From Bacteriovoracaceae bacterium (GTDB taxonomy: Bacteria > Bdellovibrionota > UBA1018), in contig CANFHS010000020.1 of assembly GCA_947446835.1 (NCBI GenBank), forward strand, positions 1 to 15,828: a stretch of 15,828 nt of DNA, written 5' to 3'. Positions 1 through 7,691 of this stretch are shown here, piece by piece. How positions within the stretch are numbered: position 1 is the stretch's first letter; each line of letters begins with the position of its first letter. The notes under the pieces are model-generated. The model was not told where the DNA came from and did no database searches. It was given only the letters and a program-made list of their open reading frames with translations. A program made the translations under genes and the position numbers.

Positions 1-635
1 AGCTCGACAAGTACGCCGAGTCGCGCTGCAAGGAGCTGAAGGTCAAGCCGGCCTTCAAGGGTTACTCCGGTTTTCCGGCCTGCGTGTGCATTTCCGTGAA
101 CGACGAGGTTGTCCACGGCATCCCTTCGCCCAAACGGATCCTGAAAAATGGAGACGTGGTAGGTTTGGACTTTGGGGTCAGCCACGATGGGTGGTATGGC
201 GATTCGGCTCGGACGGTCGCTGTTGGAACGATTACTCCCGAAGCGCAGAAGCTTCTCCAGGTCACCCAGGAGAGCTTGCAGCGGGGAATCGCGCAATGCC
301 GCGAGGGCAATAGGGTTTTTGATATTGGTTACGCTGTCCAAAATTATGTTGAATCGTTCGGATTCAGCGTGGTACGGGAGTTCGTTGGTCACGGTATAGG
401 TAAGGCGCTTCACGAAGAGCCCCAGGTTCCCAATTATGGCCCGAAAGGGAAGGGAACCCCGCTCAAGGTCGGGATGGTCCTAGCTATTGAACCGATGATC
501 AATGCCGGAGGTCACCAGGTACGGGTCCTGGATGACGGTTGGACTGCGGTAACCCAGGATCGAAGCCTGTCTGCCCATTTTGAGCATACGGTTGCGATCA
601 CGGCGAGCGGTCCTGAAATCCTGACGGTGATCTGA
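1..635 (+). CDS. map: Methionine aminopeptidase type I, 5'-truncated by window edge
   Basis: This cytosolic metallopeptidase removes the initiator methionine from nascent proteins. The frame is open from base 3, with no start in view, and ends in TGA. 210 residues are present, so about 45 of the usual 250-260 are missing. All five metal ligands of the pita-bread fold are visible: Asp at 168-170 (LDFG), Asp at 201-203 (GDSA), His at 390-392 (GHGIG), Glu at 489-491 (IEPM) and Glu at 582-584 (HFEH). A GTG at 84 lies inside the conserved domain and is not a start. The position before rpmJ is the usual secY-adk-map order at the end of the spc operon. The gene is visibly more AT-rich than the ribosomal genes after it; bases 301-360 are only about 42% GC. 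Confidence 0.96.
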   Translation, partial: LDKYAESRCKELKVKPAFKGYSGFPACVCISVNDEVVHGIPSPKRILKNGDVVGLDFGVSHDGWYGDSARTVAVGTITPEAQKLLQVTQESLQRGIAQCREGNRVFDIGYAVQNYVESFGFSVVREFVGHGIGKALHEEPQVPNYGPKGKGTPLKVGMVLAIEPMINAGGHQVRVLDDGWTAVTQDRSLSAHFEHTVAITASGPEILTVI

Positions 636-694
636 AGGAGCGAAGCTCTCGAAGCAGTTGGTCGAGGGCGGAATTGAAAATTTTCGAGGCGGTT

Positions 695-808
695 ATGAAG
701 GTTCGCGCATCGGTAAAAAAAATCTGTGACAAGTGCAAAGTGGTTCGTCGTGCGGGTGTGGTTCGCGTGATCTGCGAAAACCCCCGTCACAAGCAGCGCC
801 AAGGCTGA
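695..808 (+). CDS. rpmJ: 50S ribosomal protein L36 (zinc-binding form)
   Basis: This 37-residue protein is complete and starts MKVRASVKKICDKC. L36 is a small zinc-ribbon protein of the large ribosomal subunit. The four zinc ligands are present as C11-x2-C14-x12-C27-x4-H32, so it is the C+ (zinc-dependent) paralogue. The ATG at 695 was chosen because MKVR is the family N-terminus and a GAGG at 686-689 gives a Shine-Dalgarno with 5-base spacing. An in-frame TTG at 674 has its own purine-rich upstream stretch (664-671), but it would add seven residues not normal for the family. It lies 59 bp after map and 26 bp before rpsM, so it is almost certainly cotranscribed with both. Confidence 0.97.
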   Translation: MKVRASVKKICDKCKVVRRAGVVRVICENPRHKQRQG

Positions 809-834
809 GAAGCGATTTGAAAGGAAGGTAGACA

Positions 835-1218
835 GTGGCTCGTATCGCGGGAGTTGACCTCCCACGCAACAAGAGGATGGAAGTGGCCCTTACCTATATT
901 TATGGGATTGGCCGCTCGAGCGCGAACAAGATTCTCGCCGAGGCGAACATCGATCCGAACAAGAAGACCGATGCGCTGGCGGAGACCGAGGTCGCGAAGA
1001 TCCGCGAAGTCCTCGACCGTTCGTATCGCGTGGAAGGTGATCTCCGTCGCGAAGTCAGCTTGAACATCAAGCGGCTCGTCGACCTGGGTTGCTACCGGGG
1101 TGTCCGTCATCGCAAGGGCCTGCCTGTGCACGGCCAGCGGACGCACTCGAACGCCCGTACCCGCAAGGGTCCGGCCGTCGCCATTGCCGGCAAGAAGTCC
1201 GTCAAGGCGATGAAGTAA
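835..1218 (+). CDS. rpsM: 30S ribosomal protein S13
   Basis: S13 sits in the head of the small subunit and contacts the P-site tRNA and the B1 bridges to the large subunit. The product has 127 residues and begins MARIAGVDLPRNKR, the conserved S13 start, translated from GTG. An AAGGAAGG lies about 9 bases upstream and supports that start. The helix-rich N-terminal region (about 1-75) is followed by the RGVRHRKGLPVHGQRTHSNA segment (about residues 88-107) and a basic tail that reaches into the decoding region. It is the first gene of the classical alpha-operon set rpsM-rpsK-rpsD-rpoA-rplQ, all present here in order. Confidence 0.98.
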   Translation: MARIAGVDLPRNKRMEVALTYIYGIGRSSANKILAEANIDPNKKTDALAETEVAKIREVLDRSYRVEGDLRREVSLNIKRLVDLGCYRGVRHRKGLPVHGQRTHSNARTRKGPAVAIAGKKSVKAMK

Positions 1219-1233
1219 GGGTTTGGAGTTTTT

Positions 1234-1686
1234 ATGAGTGAACAGAAAGCTGCAGAAGCTTCCAAGGCCCCGAAAGCGGAAACCGGCACGCCGGTCGCCG
1301 CCGAAGGCGCCGTGAAGCGTGTCAAAAAAGGCAAGAAGAACGTCTCGAGCGGCAACGCCTACATTCTTTCTTCTTTCAACAACACGATCGTCACCATTGC
1401 CGACACCATGGGCAACGCGATCTGCTGGGCAAGCGCCGGCGGGAAGGGCTTCCGCGGTTCGCGCAAGAACACCCCGTTTGCTGCCCAGGTCGCTGCCGAA
1501 GACGCCGCCCGCAAGGCCGTCGAAAACGGCATGCGCACCGTGCAGGTGTTTGTCAGCGGTCCGGGTGGTGGACGTGAGTCGGCTCTGCGCGCCCTTTCGG
1601 CTGCCGGTCTGCGCATCAGCTACATCGAGGACGTGACTCCGATTCCTCACAATGGTTGCCGTCCCCCGAAACGGAGAAGGGTCTAA
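1234..1686 (+). CDS. rpsK: 30S ribosomal protein S11, with N-terminal Ala/Lys extension
   Basis: S11 forms part of the platform of the small subunit near the E site. The 150-residue product contains the conserved core, including ILSSFNNTIVTIAD, SAGGKGFRGSRK, VSGPGGGRESALRAL and the C-terminal end PPKRRRV. The usual bacterial length is about 129. The excess is at the N-terminus: roughly the first 30 residues are a low-complexity Ala/Lys/Pro/Glu stretch before the first conserved beta-strand. The start is the ATG 15 bp after rpsM, with a weak GGAG upstream. An in-frame start closer to the core was not evident, so the extension is probably real. Confidence 0.97.
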   Translation: MSEQKAAEASKAPKAETGTPVAAEGAVKRVKKGKKNVSSGNAYILSSFNNTIVTIADTMGNAICWASAGGKGFRGSRKNTPFAAQVAAEDAARKAVENGMRTVQVFVSGPGGGRESALRALSAAGLRISYIEDVTPIPHNGCRPPKRRRV

Positions 1687-1689
1687 GTC

Positions 1690-2316
1690 ATGGCTCGTTT
1701 TACCGGTCCTGTTTGCCGCATCTGCCGGCGTGAAAACCAGAAGCTCTTCCTGAAGGGCGACCGCTGCTACACCGAGAAGTGCGCGTTCGAGCGCCGTGGC
1801 TATCCGCCCGGTCAGCACGGACAAGGCCGCATCAAGTTCTCGGAATACGGTCTGCAGCTTCGCGAGAAGCAGAAGATCAAGCGGACCTACGGTCTCGTCG
1901 AGAAGCAGTTCCGCCAGGTGTTCGAGAAGGCCGACCGTGCCAAGGGCATCACCGGCTCGAACCTCCTGTCGATGCTCGAGCGCCGTCTGGACAACGTCAC
2001 TTACCGCTCCGGCTTCGCCAACTCGCGCGCCGAAGCGCGTCAGCTGGTCCGTCACGGTCACTTCCTGGTCAACGGCCAGAGCGTGAACGTGCCTTCTTAC
2101 CTCGTGAAGAAGGGCGATCTCGTGGAAGTCCGCGAGAAGAGCAAGGCCGTGGCCCGCATCGGTGAGGCCGTCGAGAGCGTCAAGCGCCGCGAGATTCCGC
2201 AGTGGCTTGAGCTCGATGGCGCAGCCAAGAAGACCAAGATCCGTGATCTCCCGGCGCGTGATGACATCACCGCTCCGATGGAAGAGCGCCTGGTCGTCGA
2301 GCTGTACTCGAAGTGA
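1690..2316 (+). CDS. rpsD: 30S ribosomal protein S4 (zinc-binding form)
   Basis: S4 nucleates assembly of the 5' domain of 16S rRNA, and in many bacteria it represses its own operon. The 208-residue product has the N-terminal zinc site C9-x2-C12 with C26-x4-C31, so it is the C+ form. This is followed by the helical domain and the S4 RNA-binding domain (about residues 96-160: MLERRLDNVTYRSGFANSRAEARQLVRHGHF region). It ends in the conserved VELYSK. Three bases separate it from the rpsK stop, which points to tight coupling. The C+ L36 in the same operon fits the usual pattern of zinc-dependent paralogues being the housekeeping copies. Confidence 0.98.
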   Translation: MARFTGPVCRICRRENQKLFLKGDRCYTEKCAFERRGYPPGQHGQGRIKFSEYGLQLREKQKIKRTYGLVEKQFRQVFEKADRAKGITGSNLLSMLERRLDNVTYRSGFANSRAEARQLVRHGHFLVNGQSVNVPSYLVKKGDLVEVREKSKAVARIGEAVESVKRREIPQWLELDGAAKKTKIRDLPARDDITAPMEERLVVELYSK

Positions 2317-2336
2317 TCTGAACTGAAACCTGGACA

Positions 2337-2392
2337 TCCCGCCGGGCAAGACGCCCGGCGGGACGTTCCGATTCCATGTCGGAATGGGAACG
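2337..2392 (+). other. Two adjacent stem-loops in the rpsD-rpoA intergenic region
   Basis: Two hairpins abut with no gap. The first has an 11-bp perfect stem (2337-2347 with 2353-2363) and a 5-base loop. The second has a 12-position stem with one mismatch (2364-2375 with 2381-2392) and also a 5-base loop. No T-run follows either, so a simple intrinsic terminator is unlikely. They occupy most of an unusually long gap (145 bp) in an otherwise tightly packed operon. They could be an RNA-processing site, a partial attenuator that sets rpoA against ribosomal protein output, or an S4 autoregulatory target. These roles are inference; the pairing is seen directly. Confidence 0.7.
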
Positions 2393-2461
2393 CATGCTGA
2401 AACAGCTCCGCAGGGTTGCCTCAAGGAAGGGGTAGCGAGGGGCTCTCAGAGGTCAAAGAAC

Positions 2462-3541
<1,080 letters not shown>

Positions 3542-3570
3542 TCCGGTCGTATTAGCATTGGAGTGAAATC

Positions 3571-4164
3571 ATGAGACACAACGTCGACGGTCGCAAATTC
3601 GGCCGCAATACCTCGCACCGGGTTGCCATGTTCCGCAACATGGCCAATTCGGTGATCAGCAAAGAACAGATCGTGACCACCGTGCAGAAGGCCAAAGAAG
3701 CCCGGCGCGTGGTGGAACGCCTCATCACCCTGGCCAAGTCGGGCAGCCTGGCTTCGCGCCGGTTGGCCTTTGACCGCACCCGCGACGCGGAAGTGGTCAA
3801 GAAGCTCTTCGGTGAGCTGGCTGAGCGCTACAAGAGCCGCAAAGGGGGTTACACCCGCGTGCTCAAGGTGTCCGACCGCCGCTGGGGCGATGGCGCCGAA
3901 ATGGCCATGATCGAGCTGGTCGATCACCCGGCCCTGGACCGCAAGCGCAAGCCGAAGGCTGCCGCTGCCGAGGGCCAGGAAGCCGCCGCTCCTGCGCAGG
4001 CTCCGGCGGATCCGCTGAACCGCTTCCGCAAGATGTTCGGCGCCAAGTCGAAGGCTGCTCCGGCCGCTTCCAAGGCTCCCAAGGCCGCGAAGGCGACCAA
4101 GGCTGCCGGCGGACGCAAGTCGACCGCTGGTGGTGGCAGCTCGAAACAGGGCGGCTCCAGCTGA
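3571..4164 (+). CDS. rplQ: 50S ribosomal protein L17, with long basic C-terminal extension
   Basis: L17 lies near the exit of the peptide tunnel on the large subunit. The L17 core is clear in residues 1-121: MRHNVDGRKFGRNTSHR at the start, then SVISKEQIVTTVQKAKEARR and GGYTRVLKVSDRRWGDGAEMAMIELV. From about residue 122 a 75-residue tail follows, made mostly of Ala, Lys, Pro, Gly and Ser with repeated KAA/KAP motifs. The usual bacterial length is 115-130. A GGAG about 8 bases before the ATG supports the start. It is the last gene of the cluster, 29 bp after rpoA, and is followed by a strong terminator. Confidence 0.97.
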   Translation: MRHNVDGRKFGRNTSHRVAMFRNMANSVISKEQIVTTVQKAKEARRVVERLITLAKSGSLASRRLAFDRTRDAEVVKKLFGELAERYKSRKGGYTRVLKVSDRRWGDGAEMAMIELVDHPALDRKRKPKAAAAEGQEAAAPAQAPADPLNRFRKMFGAKSKAAPAASKAPKAAKATKAAGGRKSTAGGGSSKQGGSS

Positions 4165-4232
4165 GCTGATCCTGGCGTGTCGGGACACCGGCCCTGACAG
4201 CCTGGGTTATTGGTTTTGTTAGTTGGTTTGGG

Positions 4233-4270
4233 AACGGGCGACCTTTAGGGGGTCGCCCGTTTCTGTTTTC
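4233..4270 (+). terminator. Intrinsic terminator of the ribosomal/rpoA operon
   Basis: An 11-bp perfect stem (4233-4243 with 4251-4261) encloses a 7-base loop and runs into a T-rich tail (TTTCTGTTTTC). It lies about 70 bp after the rplQ stop and before any other gene, so it is the expected end of the long ribosomal transcript. Confidence 0.85.
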
Positions 4271-4312
4271 GGGGGGGCTGTCCAGGCTTTGGGCAGCTGT
4301 TCGGGGCTTGGT

Positions 4313-4331
4313 CGGGAAATCCCGGGAATCC
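4313..4331. repeat. Short palindrome and near-tandem repeat, possible activator site
   Basis: CGGGAAATCCCG (4313-4324) is a dyad with 5-base arms. It overlaps a near-tandem copy of its left half: CGGGAAATCC at 4313-4322, then CGGGAATCC at 4323-4331. It lies about 90-107 bp before the transcription start expected from the sigma-54 promoter candidate, a usual distance for an enhancer-binding protein site. Function is inferred only. Confidence 0.3.
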
Positions 4332-4393
4332 GATTTGGGGGTCTTGATTCGGCAGTCATAACAAGCTCTTGGAGGCGCGATTTGCGCCCCAGT

Positions 4394-4411
4394 GGGCTTG
4401 AGACTTGCTTT
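4394..4411 (+). promoter_or_regulatory. Candidate sigma-54 (-24/-12) promoter
   Basis: The sequence GGGCTTGAGACTTGCTTT places GG (4395-4396) and GC (4407-4408) exactly 10 bases apart, as sigma-54 holoenzyme requires. The -12 half, TTGCTTT, matches the consensus fully; the -24 half keeps GGC but lacks the following AC. The expected start, near 4420, leaves a short leader with a GAGAGG Shine-Dalgarno (4423-4428) before the ATG at 4438. An inverted repeat with 5-base arms (4374-4388) lies just upstream. GG-N10-GC occurs by chance in GC-rich DNA; the good -12 element and the position raise the odds. Confidence 0.5.
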
Positions 4412-4437
4412 GATGAGGGGAAGAGAGGGTTTCCCCG

Positions 4438-5706
4438 ATGTCCGCTCGAAGCCAGGCCAAGTTCGGGTTTCTGATCGTTTCCCGGGCGCTGCTCATGGTC
4501 CTGCTGAACAGTGTTCCGGCGCTGGGTTCAGGGCTGTCGTTCATGGACCCGGACCTTTATCAGGCCTGCGGTATGACCTGCGTCTACGAGCACGGGGTGG
4601 AGAACCTGACCCTGCAGGCCCGTTTCATCGAGTACCGGCTGCTGCTGCTGGAAGCGCGCATCCAGGAGCCCCAGGGCGCTTCTGCCGTCCTTTCCGAGCT
4701 GGGATTGCGCTGCCTTCCCGCCGAGCGGGCGCAGGGCGACCCGAGGGCCGCCCAGGCCTGTCTGGGGCGCTTCAAGCGGGACCAGCTGGCCGTGCTGTCG
4801 CGCATCCGTGGAGGACTGCTTTCGGCCAACCAGCAGGTCTCGGCCCTGAGGGGTGGGGAAAAAGTGCTGTCCGTGGAGCCCGAGGCCGACGTCCGCGCGC
4901 GCCTGCCGCAGACCCCGTTCATTCCGACTTTGCGCGAGCTCCGCGACAGCCATGATGGCGACGAGCGCCTGAGGACGCTGGGAAGCACCCAATACCTGGA
5001 GTGGCTCAAGGACATGCCCCGGGCGCCGTCCCAGGACGAGTTCCTGCGTTTCAAGCGCATTCCGCGGGATCCTTCGGACCCGGAAAACGGTGAGATGCTG
5101 ACCGTCCAGGAGACCGATCCCCAGGGCAAGCCGGTGGTGGACACCCAGGCTTATGAGCGCGCCCTGAAGGCCTACGAGGGCCGCCTGGCCATCTGGAAGG
5201 GCAAGACCGGAAGTCCGGGCGAGGAGCAGGCCTTCCGCGCGCAGGGCGCGGCCTTGGCCCGGGCGCCGGGGCCTCTGCCCAAGTTCGAGCAGCAGGTCCA
5301 GGGCGTGAGTCGCCGGGCCTTCCTGCTGGCCCGCCGGGACATGCTCGTTTCCGCGCAAAAGGTGCTGAAGAAGACCGGTGTGCCGGTGGTGGTGACCCTG
5401 GATTCGGCCAAGCCCGCAGGCTTGCCGCAGCCGGGCGATGCGACCGTCCGGGGTGAGCGTGGCCCGGCCAACGTGAAGGGTCCTGCGGTCGCGCCGGGAG
5501 TCCAGGGCGCGGGCGAGCTGGGCGGGTTGTTGGCCGATGCGCAAAACATGCGCCAGGAAGAGGACTTGCTGAACGCAAAGCTGTCGCCGTCGGCCACCCA
5601 GACTCCGACCCGGGTGCACATCGGACTCAGGCCCGAAGCCCTGAACGCGGAAGTCGGGGAGCTGGGTGGCAAGGACCTGATGGTCCGTGGGCCTGCGGCA
5701 GACTGA
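4438..5706 (+). CDS. Exported protein of unknown function
   Basis: I do not recognise the family. The 422-residue product starts with a basic stretch and a hydrophobic segment (about residues 9-28) ending in VPALGSG, which looks like a Sec signal peptide cleaved by signal peptidase I, so it probably acts in the periplasm or outside the cell. After cleavage there are four cysteines, C44, C48, C92 and C108, which could form disulfides. Residues 50-130 and 225-320 are Leu/Arg/Glu-rich and probably helical. The stretch 320-365 is Pro/Gly/Ala-rich and probably flexible. No transmembrane span follows the signal. A GAGAGG 9 bases before the ATG supports the start. The gene stands alone, downstream of a sigma-54-like promoter, and converges on the anti-sigma gene with 13 bp between. 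Confidence 0.8.
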   Translation: MSARSQAKFGFLIVSRALLMVLLNSVPALGSGLSFMDPDLYQACGMTCVYEHGVENLTLQARFIEYRLLLLEARIQEPQGASAVLSELGLRCLPAERAQGDPRAAQACLGRFKRDQLAVLSRIRGGLLSANQQVSALRGGEKVLSVEPEADVRARLPQTPFIPTLRELRDSHDGDERLRTLGSTQYLEWLKDMPRAPSQDEFLRFKRIPRDPSDPENGEMLTVQETDPQGKPVVDTQAYERALKAYEGRLAIWKGKTGSPGEEQAFRAQGAALARAPGPLPKFEQQVQGVSRRAFLLARRDMLVSAQKVLKKTGVPVVVTLDSAKPAGLPQPGDATVRGERGPANVKGPAVAPGVQGAGELGGLLADAQNMRQEEDLLNAKLSPSATQTPTRVHIGLRPEALNAEVGELGGKDLMVRGPAAD

Positions 5707-5712
5707 GCGCGG

Positions 5713-5741
5713 AAAAACCCTAGACCTGGCTGAGCCAGATC
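5713..5741 (-). terminator. Probable intrinsic terminator of the HNH-sigma-anti-sigma unit
   Basis: Read on the minus strand, an 8-bp stem with one wobble pair (5741-5734 with 5730-5723) and a 3-base loop overlaps the last codons of the anti-sigma gene. After a 5-base spacer it is followed by TTTTT (5717-5713). It would end the minus transcript before it runs into the convergent gene. The spacer before the T-run is longer than ideal. Confidence 0.45.
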
Positions 5742-6622
5742 ACCACGCGGGCCTTGCCGGCCGGGATCTTGCGCTTGGACTTGTTGCGGTACCAGGTGAA
5801 GGTGGCCGTGGGTCCCTGGTTTTCGGGGGCATCCACCACGTTGGTCACCGTGGGAGCCGCCAGCTTCTTGAGGCCGGCTTTCAGGTTGGCCACGATCTGG
5901 GTGGGCAAAAGCACATCGAACTGGATGCCGCCCGGTGCCTCGGTCCCTCCCAGTCCCGGAGTTTCGGCCGCTACTCCCAGGCTCTTGAGCAGCAGCACGA
6001 TCTTGGGTTGGACCTCGTGCGGACTGTCGGTCTTGAGGCTGAAGCGCCAGATTTCCGAGCTGCCCACCTGGACGTCGTCGGACTCGACGGCCGCTTCTTC
6101 GGAGCCGTCGTCTTCGCCGTATTCACCCGAGAATTCCTCGCCTGCGACCGCTCCCGTGCCTTCGGGGCCAAGGCGTCCCCGGAGCGGGGCGGGGCTGTCG
6201 CCCGAATCCGGGCCCGATGGGCTTCCCAGGCTGAAGGCGTCCAGGCGCCGCTCGATGCCACTTTCGTAGATCGTGCGGATCCGGGGGACCACCGCAATGA
6301 CGAAGAGGAGCAGGAACGCGACGCCCAGCCCTTCGACGCTGGTGCGGACGAACCACGGGCTCTTGTCGAGCAGGTTGCCGCGGGTCAGGGAAGCCAGGTC
6401 AAGGCGACCGATCGTGCGGGCCAGGGGTGCCTTGCGGATGGGGATCGGCAGGGGAACGCGGGGCTGGCTCGAAAGGGACTGGAGGATCTGGCGGTACCTC
6501 TGCAGCCGGACGCGGCAGTCTCCGCAGCCCTCGAGGTGATCGTCGGCCGAACGTTTCATGGAGCCGATCAGGTTGCCATCCAGGTAGTCGGAAGAGCGGT
6601 TCTGCCACTCGAAGCAGTTCAT
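5720..6622 (-). CDS. Membrane-bound zinc-finger anti-sigma factor
   Basis: This protein is predicted to hold the neighbouring ECF-type sigma factor inactive at the inner membrane. Of its 300 residues, the N-terminal 45 carry the anti-sigma zinc-finger motif H29-x3-C33-x2-C36 (with C3 nearby), expected in the cytosol. One transmembrane segment lies at about residues 97-113 (GLGVAFLLLFVIAVV). A Gly/Pro/Glu/Asp-rich linker (about 132-187) leads to a periplasmic domain (about 188-300) with an alternating beta/alpha look (IWRFSLKT, IVLLLKSLGV, GIQFDVLLP, TATFTWYRN), perhaps related to DUF2275- or DUF4349-type sensors; that link is uncertain. The ATG overlaps the sigma stop as ATGA (6619-6622), the usual coupled arrangement that balances sigma and anti-sigma synthesis. 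Confidence 0.85.
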   Translation of the reverse strand: MNCFEWQNRSSDYLDGNLIGSMKRSADDHLEGCGDCRVRLQRYRQILQSLSSQPRVPLPIPIRKAPLARTIGRLDLASLTRGNLLDKSPWFVRTSVEGLGVAFLLLFVIAVVPRIRTIYESGIERRLDAFSLGSPSGPDSGDSPAPLRGRLGPEGTGAVAGEEFSGEYGEDDGSEEAAVESDDVQVGSSEIWRFSLKTDSPHEVQPKIVLLLKSLGVAAETPGLGGTEAPGGIQFDVLLPTQIVANLKAGLKKLAAPTVTNVVDAPENQGPTATFTWYRNKSKRKIPAGKARVVIWLSQV

Positions 6623-7116
6623 GTGCGCGCCTCCCACAGCCATTCTTCCAGGGCCCTGACCGACTGCTGTCGCTGGATCTTCAGCGAGCCTTCGGGGATG
6701 CCCAGGGCGGTGGCGATTTCGCCATAGGGGAGGCCGTACTTGTCGCGCAGGAGCAGCAGGATCTGGTCGTCGACCGGCAGGCGGTGGAAGTAGGCATCGA
6801 ACTGCTTGAGGCGGGCCTGAAGGTCGGAGTTGGCGTCGAGCATGATCTGCTCGGAGGGGGTCAGCTTGCGCCCGTGCCGCTGGGCAAAGGCCCTCAGGCG
6901 GGCGCAGGCGACCGAGATGACCCAAGGCCGCTCGTGGGCCTGGAAGCGCTGTTTCCGGGAAGCCGCGCGCAGGTCCTTCAGGATGGACCGGAAGGCGATC
7001 TGTGCGTTGCTGCCGCTCCAGAGGACGGAATGGCAGAGGTCGTACAGGGTGTCGCCGTACAGCTCGACCACTCGGCCCACGAAGTCAGAGGAGAGTGCTT
7101 TGGAGGATTTCGCCAC
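6619..7116 (-). CDS. ECF-type (group 4) RNA polymerase sigma factor
   Basis: The 165-residue protein has the two-domain layout of ECF sigma factors: a region 2-like part (about residues 10-80, with LYDLCHSVLW and HERPWVISVACARLRAF) and a clear region 4 (about 108-160, with LPVDDQILLLLRDKYGLPYGEIATALGIPEGSLKIQ), including a helix-turn-helix at 131-153. Region 3 is absent. Region 2 is divergent: the acidic core-binding motif typical of ECF sigmas is replaced by IAFRSILKDL. This may mean an unusual -10 specificity. The start is GTG at 7116, with GGGAG a few bases upstream. It lies 33 bp after the HNH gene and overlaps the anti-sigma gene by four bases. No ATG alternative keeps region 2 intact. 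Confidence 0.85.
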   Translation of the reverse strand: MAKSSKALSSDFVGRVVELYGDTLYDLCHSVLWSGSNAQIAFRSILKDLRAASRKQRFQAHERPWVISVACARLRAFAQRHGRKLTPSEQIMLDANSDLQARLKQFDAYFHRLPVDDQILLLLRDKYGLPYGEIATALGIPEGSLKIQRQQSVRALEEWLWEART

Positions 7117-7149
7117 GGACTCCCAGGCTAGAGATCGCCGGGCCCGGGG

Positions 7150-7683
7150 TCAAGAGTCGTCCGAGTCCGAATCGACCTTCAGGTAGATCCGCCATCGGTC
7201 GGGGGTGATCGAGGCACCGATGTGCAGGGTGGCGCTGGGCAACCAGTTGGGGCGGTGCGGCCTGCGGATGAGGCGCATCGCGGCCTGGACGGGGGTCCGG
7301 CCCCCTTTGCGCTGGTTGCAGGGCTTGCAGGCGGTGACGATGTTTTCCCAGGTCTTGGCGCCCCCCTGGACGATCGGGGTGACGTGGTCCAGGGTGAGCT
7401 GCCCCCGGCTGAACCGGATGCCGCAGTACTGGCAGGTGTTCAGGTCCCGGGTGAAGACGTTGGCGCGCGAGAACCGGATGAAGTGCTTCTTGCGCTGCAG
7501 CGGGATGTACTGGAGCAGCCTGAGGACCGTGGGCACCTTGATGCTGAACCGGACGGTCCGGACCTCATGGTCTGATTCCTCGACCACCTCGACCTTGCCC
7601 TGGAAAAGCAGCTGTAAAGCGCGCTGCCAGGTGACGATCTGGAGGGGCTCGAAAGAGGCATTCAGAACGAGTGCATGAGCCAT
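7150..7683 (-). CDS. HNH endonuclease family protein
   Basis: This 177-residue protein belongs to a widespread HNH family whose members begin with a conserved segment like MAHALVLNASFEPLQIVTWQRAL, then a beta-rich N-terminal region. The ββα-metal nuclease fold follows: a structural zinc site C84-x2-C87 and C119-x2-C122, catalytic D99-H100 in LTLDHVTP, N114 in TWENIV, and N123 with K126 in PCNQRKGG. All key residues are present, so it should be active. The biological substrate of this family is generally unknown; restriction or DNA repair are possible. The ATG at 7683 has no Shine-Dalgarno, and a strong promoter lies immediately upstream. It heads a probable operon with the sigma and anti-sigma genes and ends in an acidic tail (DSDSDDS). 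Confidence 0.9.
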   Translation of the reverse strand: MAHALVLNASFEPLQIVTWQRALQLLFQGKVEVVEESDHEVRTVRFSIKVPTVLRLLQYIPLQRKKHFIRFSRANVFTRDLNTCQYCGIRFSRGQLTLDHVTPIVQGGAKTWENIVTACKPCNQRKGGRTPVQAAMRLIRRPHRPNWLPSATLHIGASITPDRWRIYLKVDSDSDDS

Positions 7684-7691
7684 ACTTTATT

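Noticed and set aside
787..2424. Long open frame (545 codons) on the minus strand across rpsM-rpsK-rpsD
   Set aside because: It lies antisense to three certain ribosomal protein genes; long antisense frames are expected in GC-rich coding DNA, and its product has no recognisable features.
2411..2440. Possible internal rpoA promoter (TTGCCT at 2416-2421)
   Set aside because: No acceptable -10 hexamer at 16-18 bases spacing.
6623..6925. N-terminal extension of the anti-sigma frame by about 100 codons
   Set aside because: The extension overlaps the sigma gene in another frame, is Pro/Arg-rich like a shadow frame, and the ATGA overlap at 6619-6622 gives a natural start.
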